A DNA stretch of 64,000 nucleotides from contig DATMQA010000051.1 of the NCBI GenBank assembly GCA_035566895.1, positions 1-64,000 on the forward strand, written 5' to 3'. Source of the stretch: DATMQA01 sp035566895. Lineage in GTDB: Bacteria > Verrucomicrobiota > Verrucomicrobiia > Limisphaerales > UBA8199. Both the position numbers and the translations under genes were made by a program. The notes under the pieces were generated by a model, which ran no database searches, had not been told where the DNA came from, and saw only the letters and a list, made by a program, of their open reading frames with translations. Numbering within the stretch: position 1 is the stretch's first letter; each line of letters opens with the position of its first letter. This document shows, piece after piece, positions 18,101 to 27,362 of the stretch.

Positions 18101-21100
18101 GCCCACCAATGACCGGCATGTGCTTTTCACGGTCGAAGGCGAAGATCTCTACAACTACCAGGTCGTGCACCTCGACGGGACGGTGAAACTGATCGAGCTG
18201 CCCATCGAGGAAAAGCATGTGCCGAACATTTTCCTGGGCGCCGTCCTGGTCAGCGACCGCCAGGTCTTCGCTGATACCAAACAAGTTGTGGTCCCGCCGA
18301 CGAAGAATTTCCTGTCGGTCGAGGTGAAACCTGACCGAATGCAGCACCAACCTCGGGAGGAGGGCAGTTTTACCATCATCACGCGGGATGAGACCGGGCA
18401 ACCGGTCCCTGCGGAGCTGGCTTTTGGGCTCGTGGATGAATCGGTCTTCTACATCCAGCAGGATTACGCCGGCGACCCGCGGCAGTTTTATTTCGGCACC
18501 AAACGCCAGCAGAGCGTCCAGACCCAAAGCACGATGAACCAGAAGACCTACGCCAAGCTGGTGAAAGCTGAAAAGGGCCAGTTGATTGATGAGTTGGACC
18601 GGGCCCGGCAACAAGCTGCCTCCGCGGATGAAAAATCCAACTCGAGGAATAGGCTCTACTTAGCGGATAAAGACGCTGAATTTGCCGGGAGCTTGGACCG
18701 CCTTGAGGCCGCTGCCCCCACGTCAATGGGCGGCGGCGGAGGTGCCTGGGGCCAGTCTGTCGGGGGAGTCCCTGCCAATGAACCGCTGGGGGCCCTGCGG
18801 AAAGCAGGCCTTTCGGTTGTGACGCGTGGGTTGGCGGACGAATCCGAGTTGAAAGCCAAGCTACCGGGGGCACCGCCGGTCAACGAGCCGGCCGTCCAGG
18901 TCCGCTCCGATTTTCGTTCGACCATTCTCTGGCAGCCGGACCTCGTCACTGATAAGAGTGGAACGGCCACAGTAAAGGTGAAGTATCCGGATTCGTTGAC
19001 CGGGTGGAAAGCCACCGCCCGGGTCGTTTCCCAGGGCAACCAATTCGGCATCGCCGAGACCAACACGCGGACCAAGATGCCGCTCATCGTGCGGCTCCAG
19101 GCGCCGCGTTTCTTCCTGGTCGGTGATACGGTGACCCTATCGGCGGTTCTCAACAACAACAGCGACGAACCCATGAGCGTCCGGACCGCGCTCGAAATCG
19201 CCGGTGGCTTGAAAGTAGGACGCGACGGAGCTATCGCGCCCTCCGTCGTCAATGTTCCTGCCAATGGCGAAACGCGCGTTGACTGGGTTGCGGAAGTTGC
19301 TTCGCCCGGCGAGGTCAAACTGAAAGTCACTGCCCGCGGGGACAAATATGCCGATGCGATGGAGAAGACCTATCTCACCTATGAACACGGGATCGAGAAG
19401 TTCATCGCCAAATCCGGCAAAGCGCGCGGCAACGACATCACGGTGAAGCTCGATTTGCCCAAGGAACGCAAACCAGGCTCGACGTTGCTCACGGTCCAAC
19501 TCACCCCCAGCATGGCGGTGACGATGCTCGATGCCCTCCCTTACCTTATCGATTATCCCTACGGCTGCACCGAGCAGACGATGAGCCGGTTCCTGCCCGC
19601 GGCCATCACCGCCAAGACGCTCAAGGACCTCGGTTTGCATCCCGAAGATGTGATGGGCCATGTCTTCGGCGGCATCGAGCAAGCCCATGCCGCCGCCACT
19701 CATCCCGATGGCAAGAAGGATTTGGCCGAGCTGGACAAGATCATCAACGCCAGCCTGGACCGGCTTTACGATTTCCAACATGGCGACGGCGGCTGGGGTT
19801 GGTGGAAAGAGGGCGGGAGCGATCACTGGATGACCGCCTATGTCGTCTGGGGGCTTTCACTGGCACGCGACGCTGGAGTCAGCATCAAGGAGAGCGCGTT
19901 GCAGCGCGGCGCCGCATTCCTGGATAAAACTCTGGTCGAAGAGGAAGAGAGCCCTGATATGCAGACCTGGATGCTGCATGCTCTGGCAACCTACAACCAC
20001 ACCGCTAAAATCGGCCAACCCTCGAGGTTCCAAGCGAAGGCTTTCGACAACCTGTGGACAAGTCGCGAGAAGTTGAACGCCTACACCCGCGCCTTGCTCG
20101 CCCTGGCCGCCCATCATTTCGGCAAAACCGAACAGGCCACGATTCTTATTCAGAACCTGGAAAACGGCGCCAAACGCGACGACCGCCCAGACACTTCCAT
20201 CCTGATCTCCGGAACACCGGCCAACCCGCAGGCCTCAACGATTCAAGGGACGGCGCATTGGGGTGAGGACGGAATTTATTGGCGCTGGTCCGAAGGCGGC
20301 GTGGAGGCCACGGCGTTTGCTCTGCGCGCGCTGCTGGCGATTGACCCGCAAAACAAGTTGATCGAGCCGGTCACCAATTGGCTGATCAAGAACCGCCGCG
20401 GGGCTCAATGGAACAGCACGCGGGACACCGCGATTGTCGTCCTGGCCATGAACGATTATCTGCGGGTCAGCGGCGAATTGAAACCGGAACTCGAATACGA
20501 ATTGCTCGTCAACGGCACTTCCATCGCGAAAAAGAAATTAAGTGGCGCCGACGTCTTTAGCGCTCCCAGCCGGTTCGCCATCGACCCGAAACTGATTCGG
20601 GACGCTAACGAAATCCGCATCCGGCGCAAAAGCGGTGGCACGCCAATTTATTTCGCCGCCGAAGCGAAGTTCTTCAGCCTCGAAGAGCCCATCGCTCCCG
20701 CCGGCAACGAGATCTTCGTCAAACGCCAATATTACAAGCTGGCTGGCCGGCCGACTTTGCTCAAGGGTTACGTCTATGACAAGGAGCCGCTGCGGGACGG
20801 TGAAACTGTGAAGAGCGGCGAGCGAGTCGAGACGGTGGTCACGATCGAGGCCAAGAACAACTATGAATACCTGGTGTTTGAAGATCTCAAACCCGCGGGC
20901 CTGGAGGCCGTCGAGGTTCGGAGCGGTGAATCGGTTTATGCCCGGGAACTGAAATCCGGCGCGGTCAAGAATGGTCAGCAGGTCCAAAGTCCTAAGCCGG
21001 CTGCGCAGGGCGCTGCCCGCGTCAGTTTTTCCAAAACGCTTCGGCCCATTGCGAAGCCGCAGCCCGGCCGCGATGAATCCGATTACACGAGCCGGACGCG

Positions 21101-21308
21101 GTGGGTTTACCAGGAGCTGCGCGACCGCAAGGTAGCGCTGTTCGTGGACAAACTGCCCGAGGGCGTGTGGGAGATTCGCTACGACTTGCGGGCGGAAGTG
21201 CCGGGCCAGTTTCACGCCTTGCCGGTCGTCGGCTATGCAATGTATGTTCCCGAAATCCGCTGCAATGGCGCCGAGGTGCGGATTAAGATCGAAGAAGCGA
21301 AACCGTAA
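15186..21308 (+). CDS. Giant alpha-2-macroglobulin family protein
   Basis: About 2040 residues from ATG 15186 (ATG 15195 is also possible), starting with a signal peptide (RTILLILCVATPALA before ALPPD). The N-terminal third carries helical, TPR-like text. It is followed by macroglobulin beta domains and the conserved bacterial segment YGSFTDRPAYRP-like IYAFTDRPAYRPKETVQWKF. The bait-like region near 18590-18760 is Gly-rich. The C-terminal thioester/complement-like domain has YPYGCTEQTMSRFLPA near residue 1461, the CxEQ thioester motif. The terpenoid-toroid segment reads GDGGWGWWKEGGSDHWMTAYVVWGL. Bacterial members are thought to trap proteases in the periplasm, or to work with a PBP1C partner. 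No pbpC is adjacent here, and this is much longer than the Escherichia coli YfaS type in its N-terminal part. Confidence 0.9.
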   Translation: MTIMQFIFHPRRLRTILLILCVATPALAALPPDYEKLKIDAERLYSERSFALAHEAYAKTAAIELPPAEKRWVEFRLADTQWRAQAATQTADTAKIDEAGHQLEVLIRDIVRAEDHDRVWVEVEESLGDLHWTRRNVHDWGTAWSYYQQALDWWAGAADLELARQRYLAIVWRVARPPGVEPYYSYGSFGNQLPLEILENTLKIAQTDNDKAHAHYLIAMTLRNQAGEWDQRARVPDEFEAALAPGKKSDWYDDALYNYAEWMMNQGRAVWLKDGTFQQQPDYVKALALFRRLVNEFEKGETRYWEQAQSQIHNIIDPQVSVGVQNIFLPDSEIQYFLNWRNVKQVDLALYPVELNRDVKLHDQVSWLDSIDVARLEKLKSWTRDTEDSGEYKPGNATVHLEEKLKPGAYVLEVKAAGKSARELVLVSDGTLVLKSSGKQALAWFCNALNSEPLGDAKVKLWERWWQDNQWHVREYEKTADRDGLAVFELGPRPNNGVELFACAILKDRQAFSPGNSYWYGRQSEPWKIYAFTDRPAYRPKETVQWKFIARRYNGSVYSTPGEEVLQYQINDARGVKVKEDKVTLNAFGSSWGSLDLTEQMPLGEFHITFWEAGRPWDDHKKRVIGNATLFRLEEYKLPEFKVSVQTPEEQGKKKTFRLGDKVEVNIQADYYFGGPVANANVEVLVYQNPFFHYWHPVRDYAWFYEDMDSPYGGRFGRWYGGQGQVIKRETLKTDATGKAALTFDTPRNGNQDFEYRIEARVTDSSRREIVGNGNVRVTRQRYYVYPEPEHNLYRPQDRVKVDFKALDANEQPVETEGEVKVTRDYWFEIWLDPDGKEVKGDELKRLRALHPAFPPPPEPNRFGWQLKFRGYEHEDILTRTLKTDTNGMAELTFAPEKEGYYRVAWTSEDNDRSTNHAGPPPGPASLVRAETTVWVATGATTELGYRHGGVEIIVDKDTFRVGQKAPVMLVVPTNDRHVLFTVEGEDLYNYQVVHLDGTVKLIELPIEEKHVPNIFLGAVLVSDRQVFADTKQVVVPPTKNFLSVEVKPDRMQHQPREEGSFTIITRDETGQPVPAELAFGLVDESVFYIQQDYAGDPRQFYFGTKRQQSVQTQSTMNQKTYAKLVKAEKGQLIDELDRARQQAASADEKSNSRNRLYLADKDAEFAGSLDRLEAAAPTSMGGGGGAWGQSVGGVPANEPLGALRKAGLSVVTRGLADESELKAKLPGAPPVNEPAVQVRSDFRSTILWQPDLVTDKSGTATVKVKYPDSLTGWKATARVVSQGNQFGIAETNTRTKMPLIVRLQAPRFFLVGDTVTLSAVLNNNSDEPMSVRTALEIAGGLKVGRDGAIAPSVVNVPANGETRVDWVAEVASPGEVKLKVTARGDKYADAMEKTYLTYEHGIEKFIAKSGKARGNDITVKLDLPKERKPGSTLLTVQLTPSMAVTMLDALPYLIDYPYGCTEQTMSRFLPAAITAKTLKDLGLHPEDVMGHVFGGIEQAHAAATHPDGKKDLAELDKIINASLDRLYDFQHGDGGWGWWKEGGSDHWMTAYVVWGLSLARDAGVSIKESALQRGAAFLDKTLVEEEESPDMQTWMLHALATYNHTAKIGQPSRFQAKAFDNLWTSREKLNAYTRALLALAAHHFGKTEQATILIQNLENGAKRDDRPDTSILISGTPANPQASTIQGTAHWGEDGIYWRWSEGGVEATAFALRALLAIDPQNKLIEPVTNWLIKNRRGAQWNSTRDTAIVVLAMNDYLRVSGELKPELEYELLVNGTSIAKKKLSGADVFSAPSRFAIDPKLIRDANEIRIRRKSGGTPIYFAAEAKFFSLEEPIAPAGNEIFVKRQYYKLAGRPTLLKGYVYDKEPLRDGETVKSGERVETVVTIEAKNNYEYLVFEDLKPAGLEAVEVRSGESVYARELKSGAVKNGQQVQSPKPAAQGAARVSFSKTLRPIAKPQPGRDESDYTSRTRWVYQELRDRKVALFVDKLPEGVWEIRYDLRAEVPGQFHALPVVGYAMYVPEIRCNGAEVRIKIEEAKP

Positions 21309-21427
21309 AATTCTAAAATCCATTGAATACGCAGGCGAGGTGTAGTAGCTACTAGCAATGGAAGTCTGGAATGAGTTCCTTCACGCTATGACGGCTCAGC
21401 CGTAGCCCCCGGCTCTTAACCTCCGCC

Positions 21428-24400
21428 ATGCTTAAGCGCCGCGCTCCATCTGCCAAACCTGCTGCCGACCCGCTCTGGCACAAAGACGCCATCATCTATG
21501 AGGCTCACGTCCGCGCTTTCTTTGACAGCAATGCCGACGGCATCGGGGATCTACCAGGGCTGACTCAAAAGCTGGATTATATTCAGGAACTGGGTGTCAC
21601 GGCCATCTGGCTGTTGCCTTTTTATCCCTCACCGTTGAAAGACGATGGATATGATATTGCGGATTATTACTCGATAAATCCGATCTACGGCACGCTAAGG
21701 GACTTCAAAGACTTCCTGCGAGAGGCACACGCGCGCCGGCTGCGAGTCATTACCGAACTGGTGGTCAATCATACCTCCGACCAGCACCCATGGTTTCAGC
21801 GCTCGCGTCATGCCCGGCCGGGGAGCACGTGGCGCGATTTCTATGTCTGGAGCAACACCCCCAATAAGTACGGAGAGGCTCGCATTATCTTCCGGGATTT
21901 CGAGCCCTCGAACTGGACATGGGACGCGGTGGCGCAGGCCTATTACTGGCATCGTTTCTATTCCCACCAGCCAGACTTGAATTACGACAACCCTCACGTC
22001 CACAAGGAAATTACGCGCGTGCTGGATTTCTGGATGAACCTGGGGGTGGACGGTGTGCGTCTGGATGCGGTGCCCTACCTGTACGAACGCGAGGGCACAA
22101 CCTGCGAGAACCTGGCCGAGACTCATAATTTTCTCAAAGCCCTTCGCAAGCATGTGGATGAAAAGTACGGCGATCGGATGCTCCTGGCGGAAGCCAACCA
22201 ATGGCCGGAGGACGCAGTCACTTACTTTGGTACGGGCAAGGGCGACGAATGCCATATGGCCTTTCACTTCCCGCTGATGCCCCGCATCTTTATGGCGCTG
22301 CGCATGGAAGACCGTGTGCCTCTGGTGGATATTCTCGAGCAAACGCCTGCCATCCCCGAAACGAGCCAATGGGCGCTGTTTCTGCGCAACCATGATGAAC
22401 TGACGCTGGAAATGGTCACCGACGAAGAGCGGGACTACATGTATCGGGTTTATGCCAACGACGCCAAGGCACGCATCAACCTGGGCATCCGCCGCCGGCT
22501 GGCCCCGCTTATGGGTAATGACCGCAAACGGATCGAACTGCTCAAGCTGTTGCTTTTTTCACTGCCCGGCACGCCGGTCCTCTATTACGGGGACGAGATC
22601 GGGATGGGCGACAATGTTTTCCTGGGCGACCGGAACAGCGTCCGCACACCGATGCAATGGAGTTCGGACAGAAACGCCGGCTTTTCACGCGCCAACCCGC
22701 AATCGCTCTATTTCCCGGTGATTTTAGACCCTGAATATCATTATGAAGCGGTCAACGTCGAAACGCAGCAGCGCAATCCCAATTCACTGTTCTGGTGGAT
22801 GAAGCAGACCCTCACGCTGCGCAAACGCTACAAAGCCTTTGGCCGTGGCTCACTCGCCTTCCTCCAACCTGAAAACCGGAAAGTGCTGGCATTCATTCGG
22901 CGCTGGGAGCGCGAAACGATTCTGGTGGTGGCCAACCTGTCGCGCTTCCCGCAACCCGTTCGCCTTGACCTCTCGGAATTCGCCGGAACCGCTCCGGTCG
23001 AACTCTTCGGGCGCGCGCACTTTCCGGCCATTACTGCGCAGCCGTATTTGTTAACCTTAAGCCCTCACGCCGCATTTTGGTTTGCGCTGGAACCGGTAGT
23101 GGTGAGCGAGCCACCCGCGGTATCCGGACAGGTTTATGAAACGCTGGTCGTCCCGGAGAGCTGGGAGGACCTGTTGCACGCTGACTGGCGCGCGGGCCTG
23201 GAAAACTGCCTGCTTTTGTTCCTGAAACGGCGCGGGCGGTCCAGCCGCCAGGGACGTGCAATTCAATCGGTTCGCGTTCTTGACGCGATTGGGATGCCGA
23301 TGGGTTCACGCAAGGCCTTCATGCTGGTCCTGTCGCTTGAGGACGTGGAAGGAGATTCGGAAGAGTGCCAGTTACTCCTCGCGTCGGCGACGGGCGTGGA
23401 AGCCGAGCAACTGGAGCAGACTATGCCCCGGCAGATTATTGCCCGGTTACGCCGTGAGAACGCCACGAGCCAGGACGTGCTCTACGCCGCCGCGCGCAGC
23501 CCGGCAGTTTGCGGCGGTTTACTCGAGGCGATGGCCCGCCGCCGCACCTTTAGCGGCGAGGACGGCGAACTCAAAACTCTGGCGACGGCGGCCTTGCGAA
23601 CGGCCGGGAACGACCACGAGCTGGCGGCACTGTCGCCGGTGTTCGGGACAGCCGACCACCGGAACGCGGCGGTCATTTTTGGCGAGCGATACTTCCTGAA
23701 ATTGTATCGCCGGCTGGAAGCGGGCGTCAATCCCGACCTCGAAATTGGCCGGTTTCTCACAGAAAGAGAATTCCCCAACATCCGGCCCGTCGCAGGCTGG
23801 CTGGAGTACCGGCGCAGCAGCGGCGACGAATTTACGGTCGGCGTCTTGACCCGATATCTACGCGAGGCCCAGGATGCCTGGACCTACACGGTGGACATGC
23901 TCGGTCGCTATTTCGAGAGGGTGCGCACGGCTCCGGAAGAAATCCGCCGGGAACCCGCCGGTGACGGCTCGCTGCTCACTTGCGCCGAACAAGAGGTCCC
24001 CGAGACGGTGGTAGGTTTGATCGGCACGTACCTCGAATTGGCGCGATTGCTGGGCCAACGCACCGGCGAACTGCACCTGGCGCTGGCTTCCGAGCCTCAA
24101 CACCGCGACTTTGCCCCGGAACCATTCACGCCCTTTTACCAGCGGAGCCTTTTTCAATCCATGCGCAACCTGACGGTGCACAACCTGCAACGACTGCGCC
24201 GAAGCCCGGACCGCATACCGGAAGCGCTGCGCGCGCAGGCCTCGCAAGTCGCCGGTTTGGAGAGCGAAATCCTCAAGCGCCTTCGGGCTGTGGCTACCAC
24301 GACCATGGCCGCCAAACGCATCCGCTGTCACGGCGATTGCCATTTGGGAGAAGTGCTATATACCGGGAAAGATTTCATTTTCATCGACTTCGAAGGCGAG

Positions 24401-24802
24401 CCAGCGCGATCGCTGGGGGAACGCCGCATTAAACGCTCGCCGTTGCGGGACGTCGCCGCCATGGTCCGCTCGTTCGACTATGTCGCACTGGCAGCGCTTT
24501 ATAAACACATCGAGCTCGGGCGGCTTCAAAAGGAACAAATCCTGGAATTAGAGCCGTGGACCACTTTTTGGTCCCGCTGGGTCGGCGCGGTGTATCTGAA
24601 GGCCTACCTGCAGGTGCTTGGATCGACAGATTTGCTGCCAGCGGCCAAAGAGCCGCTGGCGGTGCTGCTGGAGGCACACCTGCTGGAGAAGACTGTTTAC
24701 GAGGTTGGTTACGAACTGGCCAACCGCCCGAATTGGCTGGGCATTCCACTGCGAGGCATTCTGCACCTGCTGGGGCGGACAAAGCAGGATGAGGGTGAAT
24801 AA
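21428..24802 (+). CDS. treS: Trehalose synthase (maltose glucosyltransferase)-maltokinase fusion
   Basis: A 1124-residue two-domain protein. Residues about 15-545 are a GH13 TreS barrel (DPLWHKDAIIYEAHVRAFF, DDGYDIADYYSINPIYGT, catalytic region GVDGVRLDAVPYLYEREGT, FLRNHDELTLEMV, YYGDEIGMGD), which interconverts maltose and trehalose. Residues about 560-1110 are a maltokinase of the Pep2/Mak type, with a phosphotransferase loop RCHGDCHLGEVLY and FIDFEGEPARS making maltose 1-phosphate from maltose and ATP. TreS-Mak fusions normally feed the GlgE route to alpha-glucan. GlgE is not in this window; GH57 and TreY genes follow on the same strand. Confidence 0.95.
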   Translation: MLKRRAPSAKPAADPLWHKDAIIYEAHVRAFFDSNADGIGDLPGLTQKLDYIQELGVTAIWLLPFYPSPLKDDGYDIADYYSINPIYGTLRDFKDFLREAHARRLRVITELVVNHTSDQHPWFQRSRHARPGSTWRDFYVWSNTPNKYGEARIIFRDFEPSNWTWDAVAQAYYWHRFYSHQPDLNYDNPHVHKEITRVLDFWMNLGVDGVRLDAVPYLYEREGTTCENLAETHNFLKALRKHVDEKYGDRMLLAEANQWPEDAVTYFGTGKGDECHMAFHFPLMPRIFMALRMEDRVPLVDILEQTPAIPETSQWALFLRNHDELTLEMVTDEERDYMYRVYANDAKARINLGIRRRLAPLMGNDRKRIELLKLLLFSLPGTPVLYYGDEIGMGDNVFLGDRNSVRTPMQWSSDRNAGFSRANPQSLYFPVILDPEYHYEAVNVETQQRNPNSLFWWMKQTLTLRKRYKAFGRGSLAFLQPENRKVLAFIRRWERETILVVANLSRFPQPVRLDLSEFAGTAPVELFGRAHFPAITAQPYLLTLSPHAAFWFALEPVVVSEPPAVSGQVYETLVVPESWEDLLHADWRAGLENCLLLFLKRRGRSSRQGRAIQSVRVLDAIGMPMGSRKAFMLVLSLEDVEGDSEECQLLLASATGVEAEQLEQTMPRQIIARLRRENATSQDVLYAAARSPAVCGGLLEAMARRRTFSGEDGELKTLATAALRTAGNDHELAALSPVFGTADHRNAAVIFGERYFLKLYRRLEAGVNPDLEIGRFLTEREFPNIRPVAGWLEYRRSSGDEFTVGVLTRYLREAQDAWTYTVDMLGRYFERVRTAPEEIRREPAGDGSLLTCAEQEVPETVVGLIGTYLELARLLGQRTGELHLALASEPQHRDFAPEPFTPFYQRSLFQSMRNLTVHNLQRLRRSPDRIPEALRAQASQVAGLESEILKRLRAVATTTMAAKRIRCHGDCHLGEVLYTGKDFIFIDFEGEPARSLGERRIKRSPLRDVAAMVRSFDYVALAALYKHIELGRLQKEQILELEPWTTFWSRWVGAVYLKAYLQVLGSTDLLPAAKEPLAVLLEAHLLEKTVYEVGYELANRPNWLGIPLRGILHLLGRTKQDEGE

Positions 24803-24895
24803 CACCCTATTGCTTCCCGGCGGCGCCTGGGCAATTTCCCTCCTTTGATGCACAAGCAAGGATGTGCTAGTTTTAAAGGAACCGAGACACCGCAC

Positions 24896-27361
24896 ATGGA
24901 GAAATTTATTTGCATTCATGGGCATTTCTACCAGCCGCCCCGCGAAAATCCGTGGCTGGAAACAATCGAGCTGCAGGACTCGGCTGTGCCGTATCATGAT
25001 TGGAACGAGCGTACCGCCGCCGAGTGCTACGCCCCCAACGCTACCGCCCGCATTCTCGATGCCGAAGGGCGCATCGCCGAGATAACCAATAATTATTCGA
25101 AAATCAGTTTTAATTTTGGCCCGACGCTGCTGGCCTGGATGAAGGAGAAAATGCCAGGGATTCATGACGCGATTATCGCGGCCGACAAACTCGGCCAGGA
25201 GCGCTATTCCGGGCACGGCTGCGCTCTGGCGCAAGTTTATAACCATATGATCCTGCCGCTGGCCAATCCGCGCGATAAACACACTCAGGTCCTGTGGGGC
25301 ATTCGCGATTTTGAATACCGTTTCGGCCGGCCCCCGGAAGGCATGTGGCTCCCCGAAACCGCGGCCGACACCCCGACGCTGCAAACGCTGGCTGAACTCG
25401 GGCTCAAGTTCACCATTCTCTCGCCGTCCCAGGCGAGCCGGACGCGGGAAATCGGCAAACGGAACTGGCGGGACGTCAGTGGCGGCCACATCGACCCCAC
25501 CTGTCCGTACCGCGTGCGGCTGCAGGCGGGCCAAAGCCTGACGGTTTTTTTCTACGACGGACCGGTCTCGCAGGCGGTTGCGTTCGAAAACCTGCTCACC
25601 AGCGGCGAACGTCTCGCCGGGCGGCTCATGAGCGCCTTCAACGACCGCCGCCAATGGGAGCAACTCGTCCACATCGCCACGGACGGCGAGTCCTACGGCC
25701 ACCATCACCACCGGGGTGAAATGGCCCTGGCTTATGCATTGCGTCAAATCGAAAGCAGCCGGCAGGCGCGGCTGACCAATTATGGGGAGTACCTGGAAAA
25801 GCATCCACCAATGCGCGAAGTGCAAATCCACGAGCCAACGGCCTGGAGTTGCACGCACGGGGTCGGGCGCTGGATGGCGAACTGCGGCTGCAACAGCGGC
25901 GGGCATCCCGGCTGGCGCCAGGACTGGCGCACGCCATTGCGCAATTCTCTGGACTGGTTGCGCGATGAGTTGGCTCCGCGCTTCGCGGCCAGAGCCAGGG
26001 AATATCTCCGCGAGCCGTGGCGGGCGCGAGATGACTACATCTCGGTGATTTTGGACCGCATGCCTGAGAACCGGGAAAAGTTTCTGGCGACCCATGCCTG
26101 CCGCGAGTTGCAAGAGCCGGAAAAAGTCAGCGTCTGGAAGCTGCTGGAGCTGCAGCGGCACGCAATGCTGATGTACACAAGTTGCGGCTGGTTCTTCGAC
26201 GAAATCTCCGGGATCGAGAGCGTGCAAGTCGTGCAATACGCCGCCCGCGCACTGCAACTGGCGCGCGAGCTCTTCGGCGAGGATTTCGAGCCCGCATTTC
26301 TCGAGCGTTTCGAGGCCGCCAAAAGCAATCTGCCCGAACAAGGCGATGGCCGCCGGATTTATCAGAAGTTCGTCAAGCCCGCGATGATCGATTGGAATAA
26401 GGCGGTTGCTCACTACGCGATCAGTTCGATTTTCCAGAGATACGGCGAACGGATCCGGATTTTCTCATACTCCTTCGAAGACGAGCAGCGCGAAGTACTC
26501 TCGTCTGGCAAAGCCCGGCTGGCAGTCGGCCGCACCCGAATTAGCTCCGAGGTCACCCAGGAGTCACGCGTCCTGGCTTATGGGATTCTGTACATGGGCG
26601 AACATAACCTGACCGGCGGGGTCCGGCGTTTCGACTCGCCCGAGGCTTATCAGGCCATGCTGCAGGACCTCAAAACGGCATTTGATAGTGCCGATCTGCC
26701 CCAGACAATCCGTCTGCTCGACCGCCATTTCGGCCAGGCTCCCTGTTCGTTGAAATCGCTGTTCAAGGATGAGCAGCGCCGCATCCTGGATGAGATCCTG
26801 GCCTCCACACGCGAGGATTTGGAGAGCCGGTTCCGCTTGATCGCCGAGCGCTACAATCCACTGATGAAATTCCTGCAGAGCGCCGGGGTGCCTTTGCCGC
26901 CGGCGCTGGAAACCACGCGCGATCTAGTGCTCCAAGGCGATATCCGGCGTGAGCTGCAGGCCGAGCCCGTGGACCGGGACCGGCTGCGTTCACTGCTGGA
27001 GGAGGCGAAGTCCTTCGAGCACCGGGTGCTGGATGCCAACATCAGCTTCGCCGTGACCAACAAAATGGAACAAATGATGGAGCAGTTAGCCGCCCATCCC
27101 GATGACCTGGAACGGATGCGCAGGCTGGCAGGACTGGCGGAGTTGGTGATGCCTTTGCCCCTAGGCCTCAACCTGTGGAAAGTCCAAAATACGTATTGGG
27201 GAATGCTCAAGGCCACGCTGCCGGATTTCCGGCAACGCGCAGAAACGGGAGATAACGGCGCCAAAGCCTGGACAAGCCAATTCCTGGCGCTGGGCGACTG
27301 CCTCGGCTTTGCCGTTCAATCTCGAGAAGCCCAAACGCCTGTCCTCCAGCAGGCGGCCTAA
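24896..27361 (+). CDS. Glycoside hydrolase family 57 / DUF3536 protein
   Basis: From ATG 24896 the product is about 821 residues; the frame from 24845 adds 17 unsupported residues. The N-terminal GH57 half has CIHGHFYQPPRENPW (strand 1 of the beta/alpha barrel), GMWLPETAADTPTLQ with the likely nucleophile Glu, and the C-terminal acid loop ATDGESYGHHHHRGEMALAY. The second half is the DUF3536 region with HGVGRWMANCGCNSGGHPGW and a long helical tail. GH57 enzymes act on alpha-1,4/1,6 glucans (amylase, glucanotransferase or branching), but the DUF3536 subgroup has no firmly known activity to me. Its position between treS-mak and treY, with one base before the treY ATG, points to alpha-glucan metabolism. 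Confidence 0.93.
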   Translation: MEKFICIHGHFYQPPRENPWLETIELQDSAVPYHDWNERTAAECYAPNATARILDAEGRIAEITNNYSKISFNFGPTLLAWMKEKMPGIHDAIIAADKLGQERYSGHGCALAQVYNHMILPLANPRDKHTQVLWGIRDFEYRFGRPPEGMWLPETAADTPTLQTLAELGLKFTILSPSQASRTREIGKRNWRDVSGGHIDPTCPYRVRLQAGQSLTVFFYDGPVSQAVAFENLLTSGERLAGRLMSAFNDRRQWEQLVHIATDGESYGHHHHRGEMALAYALRQIESSRQARLTNYGEYLEKHPPMREVQIHEPTAWSCTHGVGRWMANCGCNSGGHPGWRQDWRTPLRNSLDWLRDELAPRFAARAREYLREPWRARDDYISVILDRMPENREKFLATHACRELQEPEKVSVWKLLELQRHAMLMYTSCGWFFDEISGIESVQVVQYAARALQLARELFGEDFEPAFLERFEAAKSNLPEQGDGRRIYQKFVKPAMIDWNKAVAHYAISSIFQRYGERIRIFSYSFEDEQREVLSSGKARLAVGRTRISSEVTQESRVLAYGILYMGEHNLTGGVRRFDSPEAYQAMLQDLKTAFDSADLPQTIRLLDRHFGQAPCSLKSLFKDEQRRILDEILASTREDLESRFRLIAERYNPLMKFLQSAGVPLPPALETTRDLVLQGDIRRELQAEPVDRDRLRSLLEEAKSFEHRVLDANISFAVTNKMEQMMEQLAAHPDDLERMRRLAGLAELVMPLPLGLNLWKVQNTYWGMLKATLPDFRQRAETGDNGAKAWTSQFLALGDCLGFAVQSREAQTPVLQQAA

Positions 27362-27362
27362 G

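Noticed and set aside
16443..18614. 723-codon minus-strand open frame
   Set aside because: It is antisense to the alpha-2-macroglobulin gene, whose sense frame has clear domains. High GC and third-position bias keep the antisense frame open; its text is rich in Arg, His, Val and Gly with no motifs.
24548..26413. 621-codon minus-strand open frame
   Set aside because: It is antisense to treS-mak and the GH57 gene, both of which have strong family motifs; the antisense protein shows no recognisable domain.
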